Below, piece by piece: positions 55,590-64,000 of a stretch of DNA of 64,000 bases; position 1 is the stretch's first letter; every line of letters begins with the position of its first letter. Origin of the DNA: an uncultured Lachnospiraceae bacterium (GTDB lineage Bacteria > Bacillota > Clostridia > Lachnospirales > Lachnospiraceae); assembly GCA_910587095.1 (NCBI GenBank), contig CAJUMJ010000048.1, forward strand, positions 1-64,000. Reading direction: 5' to 3'. The notes beneath the pieces are model-generated. The model made no database searches and was not told where the DNA came from. It saw nothing but the letters and a program-made list of their open reading frames with translations. The position numbers and the translations under genes were made by a program.

Positions 55590-57919
55590 CGCAGATTTTT
55601 AAGGCGGTTTTGTCCATGTCCTTGTCGGGGGCAGTACTGATTGCGGCTTTGCTTCTTGGCGTCAGGCTACTGAAAGGAAGGCTTGGCAGACAGTGGCAGT
55701 ATTATATCTGGCTGATTGTTGTGATGCGTCTTTTACTTCCTTTCGGACCAGAGGCAAGTCTGATGGGGCAGGTGTACCGGGCTGTGGACCGTATGGCGGT
55801 GCAAATGAAGCAGGGTACGCAGGGGGCGTGGCAGAGCGGTGAGGACAACGTAAAGAATCCGGCGCGGAACGCAGGGCAGAGCGCTGAGGAGAGCATAGAG
55901 CGGAGTGTCAGGCAGAACGCTGGAGCGGGCACAGAGCGGAGCGTCGGGCAGAATACGGAACGAAACAGCACACAGGACACTGTACGGCAGGGGTTGGAAG
56001 CTGTCGGGGAAAAAGTGCAAGAGTCTGTCACGGAGAATGGGAACATGGGAGGACATGGCTTTTTGGAGGCAGCAGCCTTTGTCGGAAAACATCTATGGGT
56101 GATCTGGCTGACAGTGGCGTTTGGTATGCTGATCAGAAAAGGCAGTATGTACCAGAGTTATATAAAATATGTGAAAGCCGGGGCGGAGCCGGTCTGCGAT
56201 CTTGCCCTTCTGGACCAGCTTGCGGTGACGGCAGATCTGATCGGAATCGGCAGGACGGTGGAACTTTGCGTGAATCCTCTGGTTTCTTCGCCAATGCTTG
56301 TGGGATATAGGCATCCCTGCATTGTACTGCCGGACGCGGATGTGCAGGAAAAGGATTTTCAGTATATTGTCATGCATGAACTGACGCATTATAAACGGCG
56401 GGATATTTGGTATAAATGGCTGGTGCAATTTGCGGTCTGCCTGCATTGGTTTAACCCGTTTGTCAATATAATGAGCAGGGAAATTGACAGGGCGTGCGAG
56501 TTTGCCTGCGATGAGGCGGTGGTTGCGAAGATGGGGTACAATTATGCGGCGGAGTACGGGGAAACGCTGCTTAACGTCATGGCGGCAGGCGGCACATACA
56601 GGGAGCCGCTTGCTGCCGTGACCATGAGTGCCAACAAGGAATTGCTGAGAGAAAGGCTGGGTGCGATTATGAGTTTTAAGAAGAAAACGAAGGAAGTGGG
56701 AATGATAACGGCGGCACTGACCGTGGGGATTGTACTGGGAGTGGTTTTTATCGGGGTGTATCCGGCTTCGGCTTCGGAACCTGACAAAGCCGGAATGCCT
56801 GTAACTGACAGTGTTGAGGGGACTGTGTTACCAGATAAAGACAAAGCGGCAGCGGCTGTCAGCGATGGAATATCGATACAGAAAAAAACAGATTCCGCGT
56901 CAAACAAAAACGAGGTGAAAGGAACCGCAGAGCAGGGGAAATCGGAAACCGACAATGAAGCGGCATGGGCGGATGCCGAAAAATATTATAAGGCTGGCAG
57001 CCTTCCCCTGTTCTATATCGCATTCGGCGAACTGGACGAGAAGGCGCAGGAAAAGTGGCTGGACAGGATTTATGCAGACGAGAATCATCCGTTTTTTTCT
57101 GTCAGCGTAAAGCGGCTTGATGCGGACAGTCCGCTGGTACAGACTTTTGCACAGAGATTCTATGAGGATGACGAAATTGCTTTTTTCTCCATTCTGGCGG
57201 ATGAGATTATGAGCGAAGAGACGCTGGAGGGGTGGCTGGAACGGGCGCTTGCGGATGATAAATGGAGCTTCCAGTCGATGCTTTATGATAAATTGAATCG
57301 GGATGAGGAGAAGGATGAACTGGATAAAGCGCTGGAGGAGGAGCAGAGGGAGGCATACCGTTCAGTCGGCGTTACCTGGAACGGTAAAAACTGCTATTAT
57401 GAAGGTCAGCTTGTCAATGTCTTTCTGGATATCCACGTGCCGAACCGCTCTTTCTATACGCTGGACATGAATCCGGCGGGCACGGTCAATATCAGAATCA
57501 TTCGCTCGGCGGACGGGCAGATCACAGGCGTGGCATATATGACGGAGTCGGAAGTCGGGGAGTTGTTTGGGGATATATATGGAGACGGAGAAGAGGACAG
57601 CGAGGCGACGGCAGGTGAGAGAGGGGGGACAGGTAGTGGAGTGACAGAGGCGGATAAAACGGAGGCGGACGCATCTGACGCGGAATTTCCCCGGGAAATG
57701 ACAGTGATCATGCCTGTGTGCAATATCAGAGAGGGCGCCGGGGCGGAATATAAGGTGGTTGGCCTGCTGGGAGAGGGAGAGATTGTCACTGCTCTTGGAA
57801 AGAAGGAAGACGCCGACGGCCGGATGTGGTATCTACTGGATCAGGAGTCGTTGTCGGAGAAGGTAGACGCTTTTGTGAAAGAGTGTTATATTCGGGGGGA
57901 TTTACTGGAGGAGGAATAA
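55586..57919 (+). CDS. M56 (BlaR1/MecR1-like) membrane metalloprotease with SH3-type sensor
   Basis: The 777-residue protein keeps the M56 core: N-terminal helices, zinc site HELTHYKRRD (His264-Glu265...His268), WFNPFVNIMSREIDRACEFA, CDEAVVAKMGYNYAAEYGET, and a further helix (AALTVGIVLGVVFIGVYPAS). It differs from BlaR1 twice. A ~75-residue Gln/Asn/Glu/Arg-rich repeat-like insert (AGQSAEESIERSVRQNAGAG...) follows helix 2, and the outer sensor is a novel ~250-residue acidic region ending in a bacterial SH3 domain (VIMPVCNIREGAGAEYKVVG). It does not have a penicillin-binding domain. It presumably cleaves the adjacent BlaI on sensing a cell wall signal. Its end overlaps the convergent yolD-like gene by 34 bp. 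Confidence 0.88.
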   Translation: MTQIFKAVLSMSLSGAVLIAALLLGVRLLKGRLGRQWQYYIWLIVVMRLLLPFGPEASLMGQVYRAVDRMAVQMKQGTQGAWQSGEDNVKNPARNAGQSAEESIERSVRQNAGAGTERSVGQNTERNSTQDTVRQGLEAVGEKVQESVTENGNMGGHGFLEAAAFVGKHLWVIWLTVAFGMLIRKGSMYQSYIKYVKAGAEPVCDLALLDQLAVTADLIGIGRTVELCVNPLVSSPMLVGYRHPCIVLPDADVQEKDFQYIVMHELTHYKRRDIWYKWLVQFAVCLHWFNPFVNIMSREIDRACEFACDEAVVAKMGYNYAAEYGETLLNVMAAGGTYREPLAAVTMSANKELLRERLGAIMSFKKKTKEVGMITAALTVGIVLGVVFIGVYPASASEPDKAGMPVTDSVEGTVLPDKDKAAAAVSDGISIQKKTDSASNKNEVKGTAEQGKSETDNEAAWADAEKYYKAGSLPLFYIAFGELDEKAQEKWLDRIYADENHPFFSVSVKRLDADSPLVQTFAQRFYEDDEIAFFSILADEIMSEETLEGWLERALADDKWSFQSMLYDKLNRDEEKDELDKALEEEQREAYRSVGVTWNGKNCYYEGQLVNVFLDIHVPNRSFYTLDMNPAGTVNIRIIRSADGQITGVAYMTESEVGELFGDIYGDGEEDSEATAGERGGTGSGVTEADKTEADASDAEFPREMTVIMPVCNIREGAGAEYKVVGLLGEGEIVTALGKKEDADGRMWYLLDQESLSEKVDAFVKECYIRGDLLEEE

Positions 57920-58308
57920 CATGCGGTCTGCACGAATGAAGAACGCTCATTGCGGAGGCGGTCGGGAGAGCGGCGGCCATCCACCTCTACCTGTAAAATA
58001 TCCTCAAACGGGATCTTTGTATTTACGATCTGCAATAACCGGCTGGTTTCGTCGATGCGGGCGACCAGACCGGTTATTTTGACGTATTCCCCGTTTTGGA
58101 AATAGACGACAGTCGCCATTTGCCCTTTGACGAGCAGATGCATCTGTCTGTCCAGCTCTTCCTCCATTTCCGGAGACAGTTCGATTTTGGGGACAAGAAT
58201 TTTCTCCTTTTTTGAGAGGGCGTCCGGCAGCCCGCGCAACGCCGCAAAGGGCATAAACTGTTTGGCTCTTTCCTCAATCGGCATTTTGTTTTTCGGTTTA
58301 CCTGCCAT
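57886..58308 (-). CDS. YolD-like protein
   Basis: The 140-residue protein MAGKPKNKMPIEERAKQFMP continues with FAALRGLPDALSKKEKILVP, MHLLVKGQMATVVYFQNGEY and TSRLLQIVNTKIPFEDIL, the small beta-barrel domain of the YolD family. These proteins are encoded next to Y-family polymerases in Firmicutes and are thought to act with them in SOS mutagenesis. It lies 50 bp downstream of the polymerase gene on the same strand. The ribosome site GGAGGAAAAA is strong. The C-terminus overlaps the convergent M56 gene. Confidence 0.85.
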   Translation of the reverse strand: MAGKPKNKMPIEERAKQFMPFAALRGLPDALSKKEKILVPKIELSPEMEEELDRQMHLLVKGQMATVVYFQNGEYVKITGLVARIDETSRLLQIVNTKIPFEDILQVEVDGRRSPDRLRNERSSFVQTACYSSSSKSPRI

Positions 58309-58358
58309 TTTTTTCCTCCGAAATACTTGAAATTGGTTTAAATTGACAATCGGGGAAT

Positions 58359-59618
58359 TTATTCCGCTTTGTGTCCTCCGATCTGGTGATTGCGCTCTCT
58401 GGTGGTGGCGCCTTCCTCCAGATTCATGCCTTTGAGAATGGCGTCTTTTCCGAATTTATTCTTGATGCTGATAACGGCTTTCTGTATTCTGCGGTTTTTC
58501 TCAAGTTCCTCGGCATCCACGAAGAAATTGTACTGATGATATTCCTCCGGCATCACATGGTTGCACGTCAGATTGACGCGATGGATCGTCCATTCGGGAT
58601 TCACGATTCTTTCATAGAGTGAGGTTACTGCGGGAATCAGAATGAGATCTGAGTTGGTGTCGGTCCGCAGGTCTGTCGTGCCGTGGGCGGACGGCTTATT
58701 CAGGCGGTTGGAATAGCCGACGTGCAAGGTGACGGAGCGGGTGACCAGATTCTTTTCCACCAGATCGAGACACAGAAGATCCATCATCTCCTTGACAATA
58801 AGGAGCCCTCTGTCAAAGGGGTAATCGCTGCCAAGCACCTGCCCGCTGGTGAGACAGTTGGTGCGGGGACGGTAATTTTTGATATCCGCGATGGTGACAG
58901 GTTCTCTGCCCCAGGCGTGGTCGATCAGAAGCTCCGCGTCTACGCCGAACAGTTTATACAGGAGATTTTCGTCCGCGGCGGCCACATCTTTCATGGTGCG
59001 GATGCCGAAGGTGTCAAGCCGTCTGGCAGTGCCGGCGCCCACGCGCCAGAAGTCCGTGAGAGGCTTGTGGGTCCAGAGAGTTTGTCTGTAGCTCTCCTCC
59101 GTGAGTTCACCGATAAAGTCTTCGGCGTGTTTGGCGGTGATATCAAGTGAAACTTTCGCCAGATACAGGTTGGAACCGACGCCGCAGGAGGCGCGGATAC
59201 CGGTCTGCTCATAGATATCCTGCATGATCTGAAAGCCGAGCTGTCTGGCGGAAAGCCGGTAGAGCGCGAGATACTCCGTCACATCCAGGAATGCCTCGTC
59301 GATGGAGTAGACGTGAATGTCCTCCTTGGAAATATATTTCAGGTAGATGGCATAAATATCCGCGGAGACGTCCACATATCTCTGCATACGGGGCGGCGCC
59401 ACAATATATTTCACCGCTTTCGGAATTTCAAAGATACGGCAGCGGTTTTTGATGCCAAGCGCTTTCATGGCCGGCGTGATGGCGAGGCAGATGGTTTTCT
59501 CTGTCCGAGAGGGATCGGCCACCACCAGATTGGTGGTCATGGGATCTAAACCCCGCTCTACGCATTCCACCGAAGCGTAGAAAGATTTTAAGTCAATACA
59601 AAGATAGGTGTGACTCAT
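58359..59618 (-). CDS. Y-family DNA polymerase (UmuC/UvrX/DinB-like)
   Basis: This translesion polymerase of 419 residues has palm motifs TYLCIDLKSFYASVECVERG (metal-binding Asp) and IHVYSIDEAFLDVTEYLALY (catalytic Asp-Glu). It also has ASCGVGSNLYLAKVSLDITA, the helix-hairpin-helix region RVGAGTARRLDTFGIRTMKD, and a little-finger domain. The start at 59618 (minus) follows GGAGGAG; the open frame extends upstream to 59771 without support. It forms an operon with the yolD-like gene and is driven by a promoter containing a LexA-type box. It corresponds to the UvrX/YqjW group rather than classic DinB. Confidence 0.92.
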   Translation of the reverse strand: MSHTYLCIDLKSFYASVECVERGLDPMTTNLVVADPSRTEKTICLAITPAMKALGIKNRCRIFEIPKAVKYIVAPPRMQRYVDVSADIYAIYLKYISKEDIHVYSIDEAFLDVTEYLALYRLSARQLGFQIMQDIYEQTGIRASCGVGSNLYLAKVSLDITAKHAEDFIGELTEESYRQTLWTHKPLTDFWRVGAGTARRLDTFGIRTMKDVAAADENLLYKLFGVDAELLIDHAWGREPVTIADIKNYRPRTNCLTSGQVLGSDYPFDRGLLIVKEMMDLLCLDLVEKNLVTRSVTLHVGYSNRLNKPSAHGTTDLRTDTNSDLILIPAVTSLYERIVNPEWTIHRVNLTCNHVMPEEYHQYNFFVDAEELEKNRRIQKAVISIKNKFGKDAILKGMNLEEGATTRERNHQIGGHKAE

Positions 59619-59682
59619 GGAAAACTCCTCCCTGAATACCCATGCGGAAGTACCGCTTGAAGGCTGAGACTGATACAAGACA

Positions 59683-59711
59683 ATCATAGCACAGGAACAT
59701 GTGTTTGGCAA
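59683..59711 (-). promoter_or_regulatory. SOS-type promoter of the polymerase operon with LexA-like box
   Basis: On the minus strand TTGCCA (59706-59711), a 17-bp spacer and TATGAT (59683-59688). Inside the spacer AAAC-ACAT-GTTC (59695-59706) matches the Gram-positive LexA pattern GAAC-N4-GTTC with one substitution. Repression by LexA would block polymerase binding. Confidence 0.7.
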
Positions 59712-59774
59712 AGGAAAATTTTCCCTGAGATTCACAGGGGCGGATGTGAAAAGCGGACGGGCAGGGCGCAAATC

Positions 59775-60563
59775 TCAGCGTCCAGCCCGAATATAGGTGA
59801 TATCGTGTTCATTTATATAGGATAGCGCCTCTTCCGACAGCTCCTTGTCGGTGATCAGATAGTCAAAATCGGCAAGGGGAGCGACAGAAAAGACTGCGGC
59901 ATGGTTGAATTTGCTGTGGTCTATCATCAGTATGGATTTTTGTGTCGCCGCAAGAAGAGCCCGCTGAAACGCCACATCTTCGTCGTAGTAGCCGGTCACA
60001 ATATAGTTTTCACTCAGCGCCGCGCCGCTTAGGAACGCTTTGGTGACGTGAAATTCTTTTAACAGGGAGACGGTCTGATAGCTCAGGCAGGAAAACTGCT
60101 GCGTGTGTACCCAGCCGCCAAGGAAAAACATTTTTTTGCACTTTCGCCCGCCGTCAAAGGTGGAGGCGATGGCAAAGGAATTGGTAATGATGATTAACGT
60201 TTCAAGCAGTTCAGGGTCAAGAACAAGCTCTTTTGCCAGCTCCAGATTTGTCGTACAGCTCTCCATAATAATGATATCTTTGGGCTGGAGCAGTTTTATG
60301 GCGCTTGATGCAATAGCGCGTTTTTCCGTGACATAGTGCGTGGCGCGCAGGTCGAAGGGAATCTCCGCGACAGCGCCGCTTGCGAGGGCAACGCCGCCGT
60401 GGACTTTTAAGATCAGTCCCTCGTCGGCGAGTGCGTCCAGGTCCTTGCGCATGGTTTCGTTGGAGACGCCGGTTTCCTCGGCGAGCTGTTGGGTGGAGCT
60501 GATCGGAACTTTGGCTAATATATTAAGGATCTCTTTGCGTCTTTTGTCTAATTTACTGTTCAT
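59775..60563 (-). CDS. DeoR-family transcriptional regulator
   Basis: The 262-residue protein has the DeoR winged helix (RRKEILNILAKVPISSTQQL, AEETGVSNETMRKDLDALAD and EGLILKVHGGVAL) and a C-terminal sugar-phosphate-binding domain (DIIIMESCTTNLELAKELV, NSFAIASTF, KAFLSGAALSENYIVTGYY, and MIDHSKFNHAAVF). DeoR proteins usually respond to phosphorylated sugars. It is divergent from the nucleoside hydrolase-transporter operon and probably controls it through the inverted repeat at 60765. Confidence 0.92.
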   Translation of the reverse strand: MNSKLDKRRKEILNILAKVPISSTQQLAEETGVSNETMRKDLDALADEGLILKVHGGVALASGAVAEIPFDLRATHYVTEKRAIASSAIKLLQPKDIIIMESCTTNLELAKELVLDPELLETLIIITNSFAIASTFDGGRKCKKMFFLGGWVHTQQFSCLSYQTVSLLKEFHVTKAFLSGAALSENYIVTGYYDEDVAFQRALLAATQKSILMIDHSKFNHAAVFSVAPLADFDYLITDKELSEEALSYINEHDITYIRAGR

Positions 60564-60764
60564 GCAGCGGCCTCCCGGAAAGTGTATTTACTTATTTTAT
60601 CAGAAAAACCGCATCGTGCATACATATAACTGCAAAATATTTATCCGATTTTCTGGAAAGTTGGAAAAAGCCAATAAAGAAAGCAAAGAGATTTGGAAAA
60701 AACAAACAAAATATTGACAGAAGAACTGTATATTCTTCACAAAATACGGAATTTTGATAAGGGA

Positions 60765-60797
60765 AGAATTGACGGGAGCAATTCTATGTGATATTAT
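60765..60797 (+). promoter_or_regulatory. Promoter and inverted repeat of the nucleoside hydrolase operon
   Basis: TTGACG (60769-60774), a 17-bp spacer and TATTAT (60792-60797). AGAATTG (60765-60771) and CAATTCT (60779-60785) form a perfect 7-bp inverted repeat across the -35, a plausible DeoR operator. The rest of the 60564-60898 gap is A/T-rich and without genes; a second weak TTGAAA/TATAAT pair lies at 60840-60866. Confidence 0.5.
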
Positions 60798-60898
60798 GAT
60801 AAAAATTGGAAAAAAGCAAATTATGGATGATATAAATTGTTGAAAAACAAATTATATTGTTATAATTGTTTTTTGACAAAGAAAAGGAGGAGAGAAAA

Positions 60899-61867
60899 AT
60901 GGAAAGTCCAAAGCCATATTTGTTTACGGATAATAATCCAAACGCCATGGAAGATTATGCGCAATCAATCAGAAGATTGGAAAAACCAAAAGGCAAAGTT
61001 GATGTTGTACTGGATTCTGACATGTACAACGAGGTAGACGATCAGTTTGCGTTGGCTTACTTGCTGCAGTCGGAGGAGAAGATGAGCTTAAAAGCCATCC
61101 TCGCAGCTCCATTTTTTAACCACCATTCGGAGAATCCGAAGGACGGGATGGAGAAGAGTTACGAAGAAATCTTCCGGGTATTGAAGCTGCTGAAACGGGA
61201 AAGCTATGGAGACAGCGTCTACAGGGGTTCCGAGGCTTTTCTCAGTGATGAAAAGACGCCGGTGGAGTCGGAGGCGGTCGATAAACTGATCGAGATGGCG
61301 CAAAGCTATTCGGCGGAAAATCCGCTGTATGTCATTGCGATTGCGGCATGTACCAATATCGCGTCGGCTTTGTTAAAGTGCCCGGAGCTGAAAGAAAAGC
61401 TGTTTGTCGTGTGGCTCGGGGGAATGGGGTTCGACTGGCATGACAACAAATCCTTCAATGCCGGGCAGGACGTTGCGGCTGCGCGGGTACTTCTCGGCAG
61501 CGGGGTGCCGCTTGTCCTGATTCCGGGCCGGAGCGTAGTGGAGCGCTTTGCCACGACGGGGCCGGAGCTCGATTACTGGCTGAAAGGCAAAAACGAATTC
61601 TGCGATTATATTGTGGAGAAGACGGCGAGAGAAGCCGGGATTTGCAACGGAAACAAGTGCTGGAGCAGGCCGATTTCCGATGTCACGGCGGTGGCCTGGC
61701 TGCATGACGAAAAATTTATGCTGGACCGGCTGGAGCACAGTCCGGTGATGGAATATGATCATCTCTATGCCGAGGACAAACGCAGATTGTTTATCCGTTA
61801 CGTCTACAGTGTGGACAGGGACAAACTGATGGAAGATCTGTTCACCAGAATCAGCCGATACGAATAG
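60899..61867 (+). CDS. Inosine-uridine-type nucleoside hydrolase
   Basis: The 322-residue enzyme of the IUNH fold has a near-canonical calcium-binding aspartate cluster, VVLDSDMYNEVDDQFALAYL, then VIAIAACTNIASALLKCPEL and WLGGMGFDWHDNKSFNAGQD, and the C-terminal ISDVTAVAWL with the conserved Asp. It releases the base from ribonucleosides or a related N-glycoside. GGAGGAG lies upstream of the ATG at 60899. Sitting before a sugar-type ABC transporter and opposite a DeoR regulator, it may process an imported nucleoside-like compound. The substrate is not deducible. Confidence 0.88.
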   Translation: MESPKPYLFTDNNPNAMEDYAQSIRRLEKPKGKVDVVLDSDMYNEVDDQFALAYLLQSEEKMSLKAILAAPFFNHHSENPKDGMEKSYEEIFRVLKLLKRESYGDSVYRGSEAFLSDEKTPVESEAVDKLIEMAQSYSAENPLYVIAIAACTNIASALLKCPELKEKLFVVWLGGMGFDWHDNKSFNAGQDVAAARVLLGSGVPLVLIPGRSVVERFATTGPELDYWLKGKNEFCDYIVEKTAREAGICNGNKCWSRPISDVTAVAWLHDEKFMLDRLEHSPVMEYDHLYAEDKRRLFIRYVYSVDRDKLMEDLFTRISRYE

Positions 61868-62048
61868 TTTTGCAAATGAAGTTCAAATGCTCACTATTTT
61901 ATTCGGTTAAGAATGGGGTAAGATAGCAATTATGAGTCAGAGTCTTCAATATGCTTTGATCGCAGTCGAGAACAAAAGTATTCCTTCGGAAAACTTTGAA
62001 ATTTTCGCGCGTGTCATTGCAGTAAATGGCTCTGACATGGAGGTAACT

Positions 62049-62945
62049 ATGAAAGGAAAAACATTTGGAAAAAAACTGTTTGAGACAGTGGAGCCATATT
62101 TATATTTGATTCCGGCTTTTGTACTGCTGATCATGTTTGCCTATTATCCGTTTGTAAAAAATACGGTGATGAGCTTTTTCACAGTAAACAAGTTCAGGGA
62201 GATCAGGGAATTTGCGGGCATCACGAATTATCTCAAAGTATTGGGAGACGAGAAGTTCATCCAGTCCATCGGGAACACATTGATTTTTGTGGCGGTTACG
62301 GTTCCGGTCAGTATCGTAATTGGGTTTGGCCTGGCGTTGCTTGCCAGAAAGAGGACGAAGACGTCTTCTTTGTACGAAGCGATGTATTCCATGTCCATGG
62401 CGATTTCGGTTTCTGTTGTCGCGATGATTTTTCAGTTGGCGTTCAATCCCTCCATGGGAATTGTGAATAAGATTTTCGGGACGAACATTTCCTGGCTGAC
62501 GGATCCGAAGACTGCGCTTGCGGCGATTATATTCATCCAGATTTGGGCGAATGTGGGCTATAACTTCATTTTTCTCCTGTCGGGTCTTCGAGGCATGAGC
62601 GAGGACGTATTGGAGAGTGCCAGGATCGACGGGGCGACGGGGATCCATCTTTTGGGAAAGATTATCGTCCCCATGGTATCGCCCACGCTTTTGTTCCTGC
62701 TGATGAAAGACATTGCGTACGCGATGACGACATCGAGCTTTACCTTGATCCTGACCTATCCGGTATTCCATAACGGCGGCCCCAACGGGACGACAGAGAC
62801 GATCATGTCATATGTCTATGGAAAGGGAATCGTGGGAACAAATTATAATGCGGCGTTTGCGGCAACTACGGTAGGATTTATTTTGGCGGCGGTCATGATG
62901 GCACTTAGCCTGGTTCTTGAAAAAAGGAAGGTGAACTACAATTGA
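62049..62945 (+). CDS. Carbohydrate ABC transporter permease (CUT1, MalF type)
   Basis: The 298-residue permease has six membrane segments. It carries the EAA loop LRGMSEDVLESARIDGATGI HLLGKIIVPM in the usual cytoplasmic position, and an N-terminal LYLIPAFVLLIMFAYYPFVK. The ATG at 62049 has GGAGG five bases upstream; the frame stays open back to 61932 with a possible ATG there, but the added 39 residues look unlike the family. The preceding gap from the hydrolase is 181 bp with no terminator. It pairs with the next permease. Confidence 0.92.
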   Translation: MKGKTFGKKLFETVEPYLYLIPAFVLLIMFAYYPFVKNTVMSFFTVNKFREIREFAGITNYLKVLGDEKFIQSIGNTLIFVAVTVPVSIVIGFGLALLARKRTKTSSLYEAMYSMSMAISVSVVAMIFQLAFNPSMGIVNKIFGTNISWLTDPKTALAAIIFIQIWANVGYNFIFLLSGLRGMSEDVLESARIDGATGIHLLGKIIVPMVSPTLLFLLMKDIAYAMTTSSFTLILTYPVFHNGGPNGTTETIMSYVYGKGIVGTNYNAAFAATTVGFILAAVMMALSLVLEKRKVNYN

Positions 62946-63769
62946 ATAAGAGAAAAAATTTATTTTATCAAATCATATGCATCGTGACCGGAATTGTACT
63001 GATCCTGCCGATTATTTACGCAATCAACATTTCGTTTATGCCGCAGGATGAGATACTGACGACCAAGCTTCACTTTTTCCCGAGCAAATTGGCATACCTG
63101 GAAAATTACAAGATTGTGTTTATGCACACGAGGATCTTGCGATTCATGTGGAACTCGCTTGTTATGGCCGGTATTTCCAGTATTGTGAGGGTGATCATAG
63201 CAAGTCTGGCGGCTTTCTCCTTTTCCTTCTTTGAATACCGGGGAAAGAAGCTGCTGTTCGCGCTGGTCGTGGGAAGCATGATTATCCCCGCTGACGTGCT
63301 GGTTGTGCAAAACTACTTTACGACGGCGGAGCTTGGACTGATCAATACATATCTGGGTATGATGGTAGTATTCTTCATCTCAGGTATCAACATTTTCGTC
63401 ATGCGCCAGAATTTCCTGTCCTATTCCGTCAGTCTAAAGGAGGCGTCGCAGGTGGACGGATGTACGAACTTCAAGTTCTACAGGAAGATTTTAATGCCCA
63501 GCAATATTCCGGTGATCACGACCGTATTTATCTCTTCCTTTGTGGGAACCTGGAATACTTACCTGTGGCCGTTGCTTGTGACAAACACGGATGCGATGCG
63601 CACGGCCCAGGTTGCTGTAACCATGCTGAACAACAATGAGGGCAGCAATTACGGCGTGGGCGCCGTGATGGCGGCGGCGGTAGTGATCTTAGTGCCTTCG
63701 GTGGCGGTATTCCTGTTATTCCAGCGCAAGATTGTGGGCGGCGTGATGGCAGGTGCGGTAAAAGGATAA
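62942..63769 (+). CDS. Carbohydrate ABC transporter permease (CUT1, MalG type)
   Basis: The 275-residue permease has six helices and the EAA motif SVSLKEASQVDGCTNFKFYR KILMPSNIPV. It begins at TTG 62942, overlapping the MalF-type stop by four bases (TTGA), with AGGAAGGTG upstream. The C-terminus (IVGGVMAGAVKG) is typical. No ATPase is in the window; CUT1 systems often share a genome-encoded MsmK-type ATPase. Confidence 0.92.
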   Translation: MNKRKNLFYQIICIVTGIVLILPIIYAINISFMPQDEILTTKLHFFPSKLAYLENYKIVFMHTRILRFMWNSLVMAGISSIVRVIIASLAAFSFSFFEYRGKKLLFALVVGSMIIPADVLVVQNYFTTAELGLINTYLGMMVVFFISGINIFVMRQNFLSYSVSLKEASQVDGCTNFKFYRKILMPSNIPVITTVFISSFVGTWNTYLWPLLVTNTDAMRTAQVAVTMLNNNEGSNYGVGAVMAAAVVILVPSVAVFLLFQRKIVGGVMAGAVKG

Positions 63770-63812
63770 AACGGAACATAAAATTTCACTTATGAAAAGA
63801 AAGGAAGAAGAG

Positions 63813-64000
63813 ATGAAAAAACTATTGGCATTATTGTTATGTGGCGCGATGGTGATTGGAACCACAGCCTGCGGCGGTGCGGATTCTACGCAGTCAGGCG
63901 GGTCTGCGGATCAGAAAGCCGGTGATTCCGGTTCGCAGCAGGCGAGCGGGGATACAACGGAAGTGGTATTCTGGCACAGCTTTTCGGGAGCTACGGAGGC
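63813..64000 (+). CDS. Extracellular sugar-binding lipoprotein, 5' part only
   Basis: The visible 62 residues are a lipoprotein signal (MKKLLALLLCGAMVIGTTAC with a TAC-GG lipobox), a Ser/Gly/Gln-rich linker, and the start of a family-1 solute-binding domain (EVVFWHSFSGATE). AAAGGAAG precedes the ATG. The gene runs off the right edge. It is the substrate receptor of the CUT1 transporter whose permeases lie just upstream. Confidence 0.88.
   Translation, partial: MKKLLALLLCGAMVIGTTACGGADSTQSGGSADQKAGDSGSQQASGDTTEVVFWHSFSGATE

Noticed and set aside
61932..62048. Longer MalF-type permease starting at 61932
   Set aside because: The extra 39 residues precede the normal family N-terminus, and GGAGG stands right before the ATG at 62049. 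It is kept only as a remote alternative.

Overview
The window looks like chromosome from an anaerobic, spore-forming member of the Clostridia, most probably Lachnospiraceae. This rests on gene content and order (mraY-murD-ftsW-murA-divIB-ftsZ running into spoIIGA-sigE and sigG), Firmicutes-type ribosome binding sites and sigma-A promoters, frequent TTG/GTG starts, and protein resemblance judged by eye. The species is not identified.

Layout. 1-8826 is the right part of a decayed integrative/mobilizable element. It holds remnants of a serine recombinase, topoisomerase III and relaxase, an intact-looking MobC, small hydrophobic toxin-like peptides, hairpin-rich non-coding DNA, a membrane-anchored DUF2726-like protein with its own promoter and terminator, and an intact large serine recombinase at the right end. 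The element ends inside the division/sporulation transpeptidase gene of the dcw cluster: only the last ~220 codons of that gene (from about 8845) lie beside the recombinase. 9500-21863 is the cell wall/division cluster followed by spoIIGA-sigE, a response regulator with HD-GYP and GGDEF domains, and sigG. 22000-31900 is housekeeping DNA: zinc-ribbon/SH3 membrane proteins, ymxH, nrdR, yqeG-aroE-aroK-aroQ, efp, tRNA-Arg(CCG) and gdhA with a long structured leader.

32100-46100 is more accessory: a decayed membrane-protein gene, a DEDDh exonuclease, a LytTR two-component pair, a decayed IS110 copy, an OmpR-type two-component system with an ABC exporter, a chemotaxis receptor, a MarR-TSUP pair and a DinJ remnant. 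46500-53924 is a nucleoside uptake and salvage operon: Crp/Fnr regulator, BMP lipoprotein, ATPase, two permeases, purine nucleoside phosphorylase and phosphopentomutase. 54259-60563 holds a DUF1905/DUF1801 protein, a BlaI-M56 peptidase pair with a double operator, and a YolD/Y-family polymerase operon under a promoter containing a LexA-type box. 60563-64000 has a DeoR regulator divergent from a nucleoside hydrolase and a CUT1-type sugar ABC transporter; its binding protein runs off the window.

The strongest unexplained signals are: (i) a pair of nested hairpin elements (14631-14743 and 35730-35822) whose three stems differ in sequence but keep pairing, with a probable divergent relative before mraY; (ii) a second covarying hairpin pair in the mobile element (3246-3284 and 3444-3481); (iii) the 161-nt nested structure upstream of gdhA; (iv) three copies of the palindrome ATGCGATRTCGCAT within the element; and (v) a serine-recombinase element sitting in a SpoVD/FtsI-type gene, which recalls sporulation-excised intervening elements.
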